NCBI GenBank assembly: GCA_948537335.1
Contig: CAOUJG010000003.1
Coordinates: forward strand, 1-64,000
Direction: 5' to 3'
DNA: 64,000 nt
Source of the DNA: an uncultured Eubacteriales bacterium
GTDB lineage: Bacteria; Bacillota; Clostridia; Oscillospirales; Acutalibacteraceae
Below, one piece after another: positions 36,301 through 45,048 of the stretch (positions are counted from its first letter, which is position 1; every line of letters begins with the position of its first letter). The translations under genes were made by a program, and so were the position numbers. The notes under the pieces are model-generated. The model did not search any database, was not told where the DNA came from, and saw only the letters and a list, made by a program, of their open reading frames with translations.

Positions 36301-39300
36301 CAACGTTTTCTCGCAATGTTCTTGTTTCGCTACCCACTTTTTCTTTTACTGTCACGCCTACTTTTTGATCTCCACCGTTATACGTCACTTCAGCGTTATC
36401 TAGATCTGCCGATATATTTCCATCGTCACTTGACGCCGCTGTAATGCTAAACGTTTTGTTCAATGTTCCGCTATAGTTGCCTTTTCCCGTTATCGTTAAT
36501 GTATAATCGTCTTTATTTATCAAGTTGGACGGGCAACTGAACTCAAAATCTGTACCTTTTACTAAATCTTTTCGGGTTCCACCAAACGTTACTGTACCTT
36601 TAGCTTCAGTTGTCAGCGCGCTTCCCGTGAATACGGCCGAAGCTGGATCCAACGTAAAGCTTACCTTGCTATCGGTTATTGACAGCGGATTTATCGTGTA
36701 TGGTCTTGTTATCGTTCCGTTCAAGTTCTTTATAAACGTCACTCTCAACGTTTTTGTTCCTTGGTTTGTTATGTCGTTACCACCACTTGCATCTGTGTAG
36801 CTTTTGGTATAATCAACGTTTTCTTGCAATGGTGTTCCATTATATGTTATTTGTACCCCGAGTTTTTGCGGACTTCCGTTATATGTAAATGTTGTTGAAC
36901 CTGTTGTTACCCCAAGCTTGTTGTCCGTCGTGCTATCTGACACCGATTTCTTTGTGATCGCATACGTCTTCGTAACTGTTCCGCTATAGTTGCCTTTTCC
37001 GCTTACCGTTATTGAATACGAATCAGATGCGTTTGTTGGGTTTGTGTCTCCGCTTACTGTATAATCTGTGTTAACCGTTAGTCTTCTTCCTCCAACTGTT
37101 ACCGTTGGTGTTTGCGGGTGTGCATTGCCATCATATGTCACATTTTCGTAGCTCAACGCTACATCGCTTGCCGTTATCGGCGCCGCTGTGATCATATATG
37201 TTTTTGTTATCGTTCCGCTGTAATTGCCTTGCAGGGTTATTGTTACTGTTTTTGTGCCCACGTTTGTTAAATCGTTACCACCACTTGCATCTGTGTAGCT
37301 TTTGGTATAATCAACGTTTTCTCGCAATGTTCTTGTTTCGCTACCCACTTTTTCTTTTACTGTCACGCCTACTTTTTGATCTCCACCGTTATACGTCACT
37401 TCAGCGTTATCTAGATCTGCCGATATATTTCCATCGTCACTTGACGCCGCTGTAATGCTAAACGTTTTGTTCAATGTTCCGCTATAGTTGCCTTTTCCCG
37501 TTATCGTTAATGTATAATCGTCTTTATTTATCAAGTTGGACGGGCAACTGAACTCAAAATCTGTACCTTTTACTAAATCTTTTCGGGTTCCACCAAACGT
37601 TACTGTACCTTTAGCTTCAGTTGTCAGCGCGCTTCCCGTGAATACGGCCGAAGCTGGATCCAACGTAAAGCTTACCTTGCTATCGGTTATTGACAGCGGA
37701 TTTATCGTGTATGGTCTTGTTATCGTTCCGTTCAAGTTCTTTATAAACGTCACTCTCAACGTTTTTGTTCCTTGGTTTGTTATGTCGTTACCACCACTTG
37801 CATCTGTGTAGCTTTTGGTATAATCAACGTTTTCTTGCAATGTTTCTCCATTATATGTTATTTGTACCCCGAGTTTTTGCGGGCTTCCGTTATATGTAAA
37901 TGTTGTTGAACCTGTTGTTACCCCAAGCTTGTTGTCCGTCGTGCTATCTGAAACCGACTTCCTTGTGATCGCATACGTCTTCGTAACTGTTCCGCTGTAG
38001 TTGCCCTTTCCGGTTACCGTTATTGAATACGAACTAGATACATCTACTGGGTTCGTTGGCCAAACTATCGTATAGTCTGTGTCAACTGTTAACGTTCTTT
38101 CTCCAACTGTTACTGTTACGGTTGGTTTTTGTTCACTTCCATCATACGTAAAGCTGCTACTGCTCAACGCTACTGCGCTATCCGTTATCGGCGCCGCTGT
38201 GATCGTGTATGTTCCTTTTACATATGTTATATCATAGTTTAAGTTATTAGCATTCGTTACCGTTCCTTGGTTTATGTCATATGTGCCTACGTTGTTTCCG
38301 CTTGCCCTTGTCAAATCTCCGTTTAATGTGTCTCCTGTGTTTGTTGTATATGTCAGCGTTTGTGCTGCTTCTCCGTAAACTTGGCTTTTGTTTGCCGCTG
38401 TTACTGTTACGGGCTTCCTGTCTATTGTGTATGTTGCGGTTCCTGTTTTGCTGCCATAGTTGCTACTTAATGTTACTGTCACTGTGTAAGTATCCGCATT
38501 CGTTGACGTTGTGGGAATACTTGCTGTGTACTCGCTGCTTGGTACCTCGGCTCCATTAAATGTTACCTTCGTTACCGTTGGCGTCTGCTTGCTTCCATTA
38601 TATGTAAAGCTTCCTTTACTTAACGTTACTCCCACATTTCCGCTCGTTGGCGCGGTGATCGCATACGTCTTCGTAACTGTTCCACTGTAGTTGCCTTTTC
38701 CGGTTACCTTTATTGCGTACGAATTAGATACATCTACTGGGTTCGTTGGCCAAACTATCGTATAGTCTGTGTCAGCCGTTAACGTTCTTCCTCCAACTAT
38801 TACTGTTACTGTTGGCTTTTTCTCATTTCCGTCATACGTAAAGCTGCTACTGCTCAACGCTACTGCGCTATCCGTTATCGGCGCCGCTGTGATCGTATAT
38901 GTTCCTTTTACATATGTTATATCATAGTTTGAGTTAGTAGCGTTCGTTACCGTTCCTTGGTTTATGTCATATGTGCCTACGTTGTTGCCGCTTGCCCTTG
39001 TCAAATCTCCGTTTAATGTGTCTCCTGCAACCACGCCTTCTGAATTATATGTCAGCGTTTCTGCAGCTTCTCCGTAAACTTGGCTTTTGTTTGCCGCTGT
39101 TACCGTTACGGGCTTCCTGTTTATTGTGTATGTTGCGGTTCCTATCTTGCTGCCATAGTTGCTACTTAATGTTACTGTTACTGTGTAAGTATCCGCATTC
39201 GTTGACGTTGTGGGAATATTCGCTGTGTACTCGCTGCTTGGTACCTCGGCTTCATTAAATGTTACCTTCGTTACCGTTGGTGTCTGATTGCTTCCATTAT

Positions 39301-42300
39301 ATGTAAAGCTCTCTTTGTTCAACGTTACTGCCACATTTCCGCTCGTTGGCGCTGTGATTGTGTACGTATCTTCTATGCTTCCTTTGTAGTTGCCTTGTCC
39401 GGTTATTTTTACTTTGAACGAGCCTACATTTACTCTGTCGCCTTCATAGCTTACCGTGTAGTCTGTGCCCAATGCCAAAGTTGTGTCTCCATTTTTTATT
39501 GTTATTGCCGGTGTTATCTCGCTGCCCGTATATGCGCCAGACTCTTTCATCGTCAGCATATCGTCTGTTAGCGTCTTTCGTAATACCATAACCGGTACTT
39601 CTATTGGGCGATAAACAATATTACCGCTTCCATCTGTATTTATATTATTAATGCTTGTTAAATAGGTCCTACCATTTTCATCCTCTGGCCAAAATCCAAC
39701 ATTAAAAAGTCTTGTTGCTCTATCTACATCAGGACTATCACCTGGTACCCAAGTAACATCTCCTACTAAAGGATTTTTTGTTGAATATTTGTACCCATCT
39801 ACAACTCGGAACTCTCCAGGAATTTTAGTACCATTTGCATAAGTTGGCCAAAACGGTGGATCTTGTGGCAATATGTCTAAAAGCTTGTCTCCATACTCTG
39901 AGTTTATTCCTATCCAGTATCTTCCTGTTACCTGCTTGCCACCATATTTGCCGTTAAGGGTTACAGTAAAAGTTTTTATACCTGGCAAAATCGTATCTTC
40001 TGGCCATGCAATCGTGTAATCACTATTTTTCTGCAGTTCTGTTTCTCCGTCAAAGACTTTTAAGTCAGCCTTTACAGAATGCCCATCATATTCATACCAA
40101 GGATTTGCTTCTGTATATTCACCAGTTAATAAACGATATTTTAAAATAATATTATCGGTGGGTACCGCTGTGATTTCATAATCCGCATTTGTAGTTCCGG
40201 TATAGTTGCCTTTTCCTGTTATTGTTCCCTGTTTTTCCCCCACATTTGTCATATTACTTGGCCATACAAGCGTATAGTCCGTGTTAAGGGTTAAAGTTTT
40301 TGTCACACTATTTAATATATCTGTAAGTACAACATCTGGAGTATGCACTCCCCCCGTATACTGCTTTGATGGCGGGGTTACTGTTACTGTTGCGTTGCTT
40401 ATGTCCCTTGGTGTTATCTCAAAGATATCCGTTCCAATTTTTAACGTACCAGTTGTAACGTTAACTATATTTACGTTAGAATTACTTGTGCTTGCTAGTC
40501 TTATTGTATAACTACCGCCAAGGTCTTCTCCGCTATCTCTTGTTAACGTAAGATCTACACCATCTATGGTTTCTCCGTTGTCTACAGCTGTAACCGTATA
40601 TGTAAATGTTGGGTCATCCTCTCCCTTTACTTTGCATTTATCGTCTATTTTTACATTTACATCCCTTTTGGTTATAGACCAGTCTTTTGTTAATGTCCTC
40701 GTTGCGTATGGCGCTTGTAAGTTTACCTCTGCTCTCCCCTGCCCTACATTTACTAAGTCGCCTATGATGTTTAATGCATAATGCACATTTTCTTTTAGTA
40801 TGTCGTTTCCGTCTTTTACCGTAACTATTAGATTTTGTCTCCTACCATTAAAAGGAAAGCTACTCTGATTTAAAGACATTGTAACGTTGTCAGCAGAAGG
40901 ACCATTAATTGTAAGTTTACCATTAACATGTGAAACTTCATAATTGTTAGGGTCGCTAGTAGAAAAACCTGACGGGACAATATTATATTCTCCCGGACCA
41001 GGATAATCTCCGCTTTCTTCAACCGCTACAGTACCTTCTATTAAGCTATCACTTAGTACAAACCCATCTCCAGATTGTTGCCACGTAAGCTGTGGAAGTT
41101 GTTCTCCATAATCTATAGTTTGGTTATCTGCGGTAATTTTAATTTCCCTTTTTACAATTCCTACTGTTCCTGTTAGTGTTCCTGTATAATTGTTTTTTAA
41201 AACCACTGTATACGTTTTGGTCCCTACATTCGTCATGTCTTCGGGCCACTCTATATCATAGTCTTCTCCTTCTACAAGTCTGCCCTCCGCGATATTACCA
41301 ATATTCTTGTTATACACGGCGATTTTCCAGTATGAGTCACCTTTTTTTGAGGTCCCATCATATTTTATCCCCCAATATCCAACCTGTACACATTCTATAT
41401 TGTCGGCGGGCATGGGTGCCACTGTAAATAATGCAGGTACTTCTAATCTACCTTCGGTTGCGTTCCACCCGCTTAAGCCTGCCCAGTTGTAGGTATCTAA
41501 TACTGATGGATCTGGCGTAAACTTACCACTAAGTCTATTTGATCCATCCACGTTTCCTACTTCTGCATTTTCATCTACCAGCGCCCATGTTCCTGGGATA
41601 TTTGCACCACTAGCGGTCTTTGGGTACCCAAAGTAATCCGCCAGGTCTGATGGCAATTTATCTTTTGCTTTGTCTCGCCATACTGCGTCTATTCTCGTAG
41701 TCGGCGCTGTATACTTTGGTACCGGTATTTCTTTAACAGTAAGCGGAAACGCTCGAGAATATTTTCGTTCATAATCTATTTCATCTGCAGACGCCATTAC
41801 GTAATAGGTTCCAGCATTTTGGGGCGTACCATCTCTCCATGCTCCTCCATCATCTTGGGTTCGGTAGTGGAATGATATTGGTGTATTTGCAGGGAAGCCT
41901 GTAAGCGTAATCCCATCAGTTGGGATAGTTACCGCGGACCCCGTAGTCGTTAGTTCTATGCCATTGCTTAATTCATCACTTAAAGTTATTCCTGTTTGTG
42001 TAGCACCGTATCCAGCTGTGCTAGAGTTAAATACCGCACGCTCTAGTTGCGTCTGCACAAAGTAGTTTCCACCTATAGGTTGCCAAGTTCTATTGCCAAA
42101 AGGCACCGTGCCCTGATAACCAACCATAGTATTTCCATAAACAATACCTTTAAAACCATCAAATGCCGAAGAAGTAAATCCACCATACAAATCTACTTTA
42201 AGACTATCGCCTTCCCAATAAGCTCCAGTCAAAAAAGTCGCCCTTGCATACTTCTCACTACCAGATTCTTGCCATACATAAAAAACATAGTCTTTTAGCT

Positions 42301-43291
42301 CTTCTTTTGTTTTTCCAAAGTCAATCCAGTAGCCATAAATGCCAGTATCAAAAGCGTCTGAACAGGCAGTTATGGTTTCTATATTGTTCCCATTTTTCTT
42401 CATTGCCATCGCAACACACGTTTTATAATTATCGCCGGGACCAAAACCGACTCGACCATTTTCATCAATATAAGCATTAGGGAAATAGCCCATGTCAGAA
42501 ACACTGTCTTCATAAAAGCATATTCTAGCACTAGAGCTTGCAGAGTCCTTAGTTAAGGTCCTCGTTATGATTCCACCGTCGTTATTCAGCTCTGTAAGAG
42601 TTGGCGCACAAACTATTTGACTCAGCCTACTCAAACTCAATTTAATGATAGGGTTAACATAGCCAGTGTCACTAACAGCAATGTCATTCATTTCTCCCCA
42701 TCCATTAAATCCTGATATCTTTGTAGGGTCCGAACTTGGTGTGCAAGTTATATGTTTATCCATATAACTCGAATCATTCCAAGGAACAGAATAGGTCTCC
42801 TCACTAACACCTTCTGGTTGTGTCTTTAGGAATCTATTCCCAATTTTGTATATGTCTTCAACACTACACGGTATAACTATCTTATCCGTTAATTTGTGGT
42901 ACGAACCATTGCCATCATCAGAATAATACGTAATAGGCTCAAGTTTGCTCCACTCGTCATCCGAAAAAACAGACTTTGCATAACCGCTTGTGTCATCACT
43001 TGTTGCGGTTGAGTCCAGCTTGAAATTTTTACCCGTTGGCGCTGCTGAGCCGTCGTCGGGCACACTGGCGGCAAGCCCATTGTTCAGCCATGCGCGTAAG
43101 TCACTATGTGCCCAAGAGTTCGCGTTGGCCTTGCTCGTGCAATAGTCTGTTCCCGCGCTTGCCTCCTTTTCTGTGTTCATTATAAAGCTAAAGTTTAGCG
43201 GCAATATCGGCAGCAACATAGCCAGGCAAATTCCCACCGATATGCCCTTTTTTACAATTTCTTTGGTCACTTTTACCACTCTACTGTACAT
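33329..43291 (-). CDS. Giant membrane-anchored repeat surface protein
   Basis: A 3320-residue protein. The signal peptide (hydrophobic ~16-37) has an ASA cleavage site at 44-46. Residues ~47-490 form a DUF6273-like domain (HSDLRAWLNN). Residues ~500-2880 hold more than 25 modules of ~75-85 residues. Most are Ig-like modules of the pattern FTYNG...YT..Y....G..YTVT..GNYSGT...TYTI, mixed with MBG-type modules (VTAANKSQVYGEA). An acidic domain follows (~2900-3260), then a Gly/Ser/Asn-rich stalk and a C-terminal membrane helix (~3285-3308) with a basic tail. There is no LPXTG. The likely role is surface display or adhesion; the ligand is unknown. AGGAGG lies 8-9 bases before the ATG. The gene is single and ends at a bidirectional terminator. 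Confidence 0.85.
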   Translation of the reverse strand: MYSRVVKVTKEIVKKGISVGICLAMLLPILPLNFSFIMNTEKEASAGTDYCTSKANANSWAHSDLRAWLNNGLAASVPDDGSAAPTGKNFKLDSTATSDDTSGYAKSVFSDDEWSKLEPITYYSDDGNGSYHKLTDKIVIPCSVEDIYKIGNRFLKTQPEGVSEETYSVPWNDSSYMDKHITCTPSSDPTKISGFNGWGEMNDIAVSDTGYVNPIIKLSLSRLSQIVCAPTLTELNNDGGIITRTLTKDSASSSARICFYEDSVSDMGYFPNAYIDENGRVGFGPGDNYKTCVAMAMKKNGNNIETITACSDAFDTGIYGYWIDFGKTKEELKDYVFYVWQESGSEKYARATFLTGAYWEGDSLKVDLYGGFTSSAFDGFKGIVYGNTMVGYQGTVPFGNRTWQPIGGNYFVQTQLERAVFNSSTAGYGATQTGITLSDELSNGIELTTTGSAVTIPTDGITLTGFPANTPISFHYRTQDDGGAWRDGTPQNAGTYYVMASADEIDYERKYSRAFPLTVKEIPVPKYTAPTTRIDAVWRDKAKDKLPSDLADYFGYPKTASGANIPGTWALVDENAEVGNVDGSNRLSGKFTPDPSVLDTYNWAGLSGWNATEGRLEVPALFTVAPMPADNIECVQVGYWGIKYDGTSKKGDSYWKIAVYNKNIGNIAEGRLVEGEDYDIEWPEDMTNVGTKTYTVVLKNNYTGTLTGTVGIVKREIKITADNQTIDYGEQLPQLTWQQSGDGFVLSDSLIEGTVAVEESGDYPGPGEYNIVPSGFSTSDPNNYEVSHVNGKLTINGPSADNVTMSLNQSSFPFNGRRQNLIVTVKDGNDILKENVHYALNIIGDLVNVGQGRAEVNLQAPYATRTLTKDWSITKRDVNVKIDDKCKVKGEDDPTFTYTVTAVDNGETIDGVDLTLTRDSGEDLGGSYTIRLASTSNSNVNIVNVTTGTLKIGTDIFEITPRDISNATVTVTPPSKQYTGGVHTPDVVLTDILNSVTKTLTLNTDYTLVWPSNMTNVGEKQGTITGKGNYTGTTNADYEITAVPTDNIILKYRLLTGEYTEANPWYEYDGHSVKADLKVFDGETELQKNSDYTIAWPEDTILPGIKTFTVTLNGKYGGKQVTGRYWIGINSEYGDKLLDILPQDPPFWPTYANGTKIPGEFRVVDGYKYSTKNPLVGDVTWVPGDSPDVDRATRLFNVGFWPEDENGRTYLTSINNINTDGSGNIVYRPIEVPVMVLRKTLTDDMLTMKESGAYTGSEITPAITIKNGDTTLALGTDYTVSYEGDRVNVGSFKVKITGQGNYKGSIEDTYTITAPTSGNVAVTLNKESFTYNGSNQTPTVTKVTFNEAEVPSSEYTANIPTTSTNADTYTVTVTLSSNYGSKIGTATYTINRKPVTVTAANKSQVYGEAAETLTYNSEGVVAGDTLNGDLTRASGNNVGTYDINQGTVTNATNSNYDITYVKGTYTITAAPITDSAVALSSSSFTYDGNEKKPTVTVIVGGRTLTADTDYTIVWPTNPVDVSNSYAIKVTGKGNYSGTVTKTYAITAPTSGNVGVTLSKGSFTYNGSKQTPTVTKVTFNGAEVPSSEYTASIPTTSTNADTYTVTVTLSSNYGSKTGTATYTIDRKPVTVTAANKSQVYGEAAQTLTYTTNTGDTLNGDLTRASGNNVGTYDINQGTVTNANNLNYDITYVKGTYTITAAPITDSAVALSSSSFTYDGSEQKPTVTVTVGERTLTVDTDYTIVWPTNPVDVSSSYSITVTGKGNYSGTVTKTYAITRKSVSDSTTDNKLGVTTGSTTFTYNGSPQKLGVQITYNGETLQENVDYTKSYTDASGGNDITNQGTKTLRVTFIKNLNGTITRPYTINPLSITDSKVSFTLDPASAVFTGSALTTEAKGTVTFGGTRKDLVKGTDFEFSCPSNLINKDDYTLTITGKGNYSGTLNKTFSITAASSDDGNISADLDNAEVTYNGGDQKVGVTVKEKVGSETRTLRENVDYTKSYTDASGGNDLTNVGTKTVTITLQGNYSGTITKTYMITAAPITASDVALSYENVTYDGNAHPQTPTVTVGGRRLTVNTDYTVSGDTNPTNASDSYSITVSGKGNYSGTVTKTYAITKKSVSDSTTDNKLGVTTGSTTFTYNGSPQKLGVQITYNGTPLQENVDYTKSYTDASGGNDITNQGTKTLRVTFIKNLNGTITRPYTINPLSITDSKVSFTLDPASAVFTGSALTTEAKGTVTFGGTRKDLVKGTDFEFSCPSNLINKDDYTLTITGKGNYSGTLNKTFSITAASSDDGNISADLDNAEVTYNGGDQKVGVTVKEKVGSETRTLRENVDYTKSYTDASGGNDLTNVGTKTVTITLQGNYSGTITKTYMITAAPITASDVALSYENVTYDGNAHPQTPTVTVGGRRLTVNTDYTVSGDTNPTNASDSYSITVSGKGNYSGTVTKTYAITKKSVSDSTTDNKLGVTTGSTTFTYNGSPQKLGVQITYNGTPLQENVDYTKSYTDASGGNDITNQGTKTLRVTFIKNLNGTVTRPYTIERAPITENDVELSYESLTYDGNAHPQTPTVTVGGRKLTVNKDYTVNGDTNPTNVSNSYKITIAGQGNYSGTVTKTFAINKKEVTDSKPNGITMSVKPVEGKVFNGQSQTPDEVTLKDGAKPLIENVDYKLIYPENMINEGEYTITADFNAIEGGNYTGSITATFTITPKQISDNTPESELKVDVDKTGYTDETGYTYDKTPKRPAVTIKAMFGNRTMPLVQGTHFDVSYLADDDGTDPNNVTDVGPKKVVITFKNGFSGTKTIKYAINRRDVTIRPENRSKKYKAPDPDMRPRIDYDIINGLIAGDNLYGSFEREDPTNEEVGRYKLIQGTTLTNANNPNYNIIFDAENSGYFIIEVDKSSWGTPQDDPKDHYVDDEGKTSVEVDKYGMVWLKETSDGTSAWYGIDNSKGVFRIGSRFWVMWLSEKENPETYKKYWDMLDEDHKRAMESINGWIFLIGVTDPDGEEYEKFSENEAGETDEEKVVPTYVQIGDDWDEDELVGVFISETEDEDIETTFVDNFEFPEGFDTFGKMMLRHFSPYFIYDEFTDEERRALEGNNDDETNVLRTTVDIKGKTVQIIVSGPRRVLPEGTRLIAVVDSRDNTCKMWLVDQSGKELSSPLSERVEVFIEMVDGMEDLIEVRLPKIGEDFHYGKFDGSWYGAIYTPYFPISLSLDELTDAEKDELNKKRGINGESVEGSGSDGASGDSRNGQRNGSNVENDGQGDNETEEIQPAENGSSNWWQNLSQYQIICITAAGILLLLLLIFLILLILKRRKEKENSSQK
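35702..37842 (-). repeat. 1011-bp tandem duplication inside the giant gene
   Basis: Bases 35702-36831 recur at a lag of exactly 1011 (337 codons) with no difference that I could find, up to 37842, where the copies diverge. The array is therefore about 2.1 units, covering residues ~1817-2530. Each unit holds four Ig-like modules. The reading frame is preserved. Confidence 0.9.
37942..39339 (-). repeat. Second tandem repeat (699/690 bp) in the giant gene
   Basis: Two adjacent units of ~233 and ~230 residues, each made of Ig-like module, MBG module (TAANKSQVYGEAA) and Ig-like module. They differ by scattered substitutions and one 9-base indel (NSEGVVA against TTNT). This is an older duplication than the 1011-bp one. 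Confidence 0.8.
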
Positions 43292-43634
43292 TGTCTCTGT
43301 TCCTCCTTGTGTTAATTTTTCTCAATCCTTTATTTCCTTTGCAAAAACTGTTAGTTTGTGCCATAAAGTTAATCATAAATCTTTACACTCCTGTTCATTT
43401 TAGTCTGCATATTTTGAATTTTATCATATTTTTTAATTGTTCGCAATGTGTTTTTTATTAGAATTTCCCAATTATTTTTTATGTAAAATTCCAGTAACTT
43501 TCGTCAAATAGACAAGCCAAAAATTGTATTTTTTTAATATCGCCCTTTATTTTTGCAAAATTATACATTTTTAGATTAAAATTTTGTAATTACTGCAAAA
43601 TAATATAAATTTCGAAACAAAAACAAAAAATTAT
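43292..43634. other. AT-rich leader region of the giant gene
   Basis: It holds the ribosome binding site AAGGAGG (~43299-43305) of the giant gene and long A/T tracts. No promoter could be chosen with confidence: TTGACG near 43500 on the minus strand lacks a good -10. A possible 31-codon leader ORF is described in the findings. Confidence 0.4.
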
Positions 43635-43661
43635 GGAAGCCAGCAAACTTCGCTAGCTTCC
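43635..43661 (-). terminator. Terminator of the aro operon
   Basis: A 10-bp stem GGAAGCTAGC/GCTGGCTTCC on the minus strand (one G-U) with a 7-base loop, followed by ATAATTTTTTG. It lies 30 bases after the chorismate mutase gene. Confidence 0.75.
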
Positions 43662-43690
43662 ATATTGGTCACAATAAATAAATTTTTAAA

Positions 43691-43966
43691 TTAGTCTTCC
43701 TTCGCGCTATTTCGCACTTCTTGCTGAATCAATTTGCTTGTGTTTAAAATCTCCAAAAAAACTGGCAAAACATATTTATAGCTCTTGCCCGAATCAAGTT
43801 TCACCTTGCTTAAAATCGCTTGCTCACGGGATTCATCGTAAATCGGCAAACCGTTGTCCAACTTTATTTTCGCAATAATCCCCGAACATTCAAGCCTTTT
43901 CAAAATCAGAGTTAAAAGTTCATCGTCAATAGCGTCGATCTGGCGCCGAATTTCCGCTAAGTTCAT
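43691..43966 (-). CDS. Chorismate mutase (AroQ class)
   Basis: A 91-residue all-helical chorismate mutase converting chorismate to prephenate. Family features: LAEIRRQIDAIDDELLTLILKRLECSGIIAKIK (catalytic Arg and Lys), the ESREQAIL segment, and a final helix with a Q-rich end. It is a stand-alone domain, not fused to prephenate dehydratase. ATG 43966 overlaps the aroC stop as ATGA, with GAGGCG upstream. The longer upstream frame lies inside aroC. It is last in the shikimate operon. Confidence 0.9.
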   Translation of the reverse strand: MNLAEIRRQIDAIDDELLTLILKRLECSGIIAKIKLDNGLPIYDESREQAILSKVKLDSGKSYKYVLPVFLEILNTSKLIQQEVRNSAKED

Positions 43967-45048
43967 AATAAATTCGCCTCTTTTAAAAAGTCCAAAATCG
44001 CGATGGCGGAGGCCGCCTCCACCGCAGGCACCGCCCTTGGCACTATGCACGGGTCGTGCCGGCCAGAAACCGAAATCTTCGCCGGCTGATTGGTCTGAAC
44101 GTTCACGGTATCTTGCTGCTTCGCGATGGACGGCGTCGGCTTAACCGCGCACCGAAACACTATCGGCATGCCAGAAGAAATTCCGCCTAAAATGCCGCCA
44201 TGGTTATTCGTTTTGGTGAACATTTTGTCGCCTCGCAGCACAAAAGCGTCGTTGTTTTGGCTACCAAACATCTGCGCAGCGGCAAAACCCGCGCCAAACT
44301 CGATGCCCTTAACCGCAGGAATCGCAAAAACCAGCGCCGAAAGCTTGCTCTCAATTCTACCAAATATAGGATCCCCCAGCCCGGGCGGCACATTGTCCAC
44401 AGCGCACTCAATAATCCCGCCAACGCTGTCTCCTTCGCTCTTAGCCTGCAAAATTTTCTGAACCATTTTCTCATTCGCCTCAGCATTAATCACAGGGAAA
44501 GCCTCTTGAGATAGCCTTCTTAAGAGCTCTGCCGAGATCTTTACCCCAAATCGGTCGTCAAAAACATCAAAGATAGAGTAAACGTGCGCACCGATGAGCA
44601 CCCCCCGCCGCTCCAAAATCTGACGACAAATAGCTCCGCAAAAGGTCAATGCCGCAGTCAATCGGCCAGAAAGATGTCCTCCACCTCGAGTATCGTTAAA
44701 ACCACGGTATTTTACATGCGCAGTATAGTCTGAGTGGCCCGGCCTAACTAGGTTTTTTAGATTTTCATAGCTCTTTGGTTCCGCATTTTCGTTCTCTATT
44801 ATGCCGCAAATCGGCGCGCCCGTCGTGTAGCCATTCAGCACACCAGATATAACTTTCGGCCTGTCCGATTCCCTGCGCTCGGTTGCAGTATCGCTCATCC
44901 CCGGCACTCTGCGATGCATTTGCAGATTTACTTGCTCAAAATCAATTTTTTCACCCGCAGAAATACCGTCCAAAACCGCGCCAATAGCCGCACCATGGCT
45001 CTCTCCAAATATGGAAATCCCTATGCGGCCGCTATAAATCGAGGACAT
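43963..45048 (-). CDS. aroC: Chorismate synthase
   Basis: A 361-residue FMN-dependent enzyme converting EPSP to chorismate. Signatures: FGESHGAAIGAVLDGISAG at the N-terminus, HRRVPG, RPGHSDYTAHVKYRG, DTRGGGHLSGRLTA and GGISSGMPI. GGGGGG lies 7 bases before the ATG, which overlaps the end of aroA by 17 bases. Confidence 0.96.
   Translation of the reverse strand: MSSIYSGRIGISIFGESHGAAIGAVLDGISAGEKIDFEQVNLQMHRRVPGMSDTATERRESDRPKVISGVLNGYTTGAPICGIIENENAEPKSYENLKNLVRPGHSDYTAHVKYRGFNDTRGGGHLSGRLTAALTFCGAICRQILERRGVLIGAHVYSIFDVFDDRFGVKISAELLRRLSQEAFPVINAEANEKMVQKILQAKSEGDSVGGIIECAVDNVPPGLGDPIFGRIESKLSALVFAIPAVKGIEFGAGFAAAQMFGSQNNDAFVLRGDKMFTKTNNHGGILGGISSGMPIVFRCAVKPTPSIAKQQDTVNVQTNQPAKISVSGRHDPCIVPRAVPAVEAASAIAILDFLKEANLL

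Noticed and set aside
35702..39339. CRISPR array or other non-coding repeat array
   Set aside because: The repeats are 690-1011 bp, in frame, and encode Ig-like/MBG modules. There are no short repeats with unique spacers.
35603..41492. Many plus-strand open frames within the giant gene
   Set aside because: They are antisense shadows of the repeat-coding strand. They recur identically with the repeats and lack ribosome binding sites.
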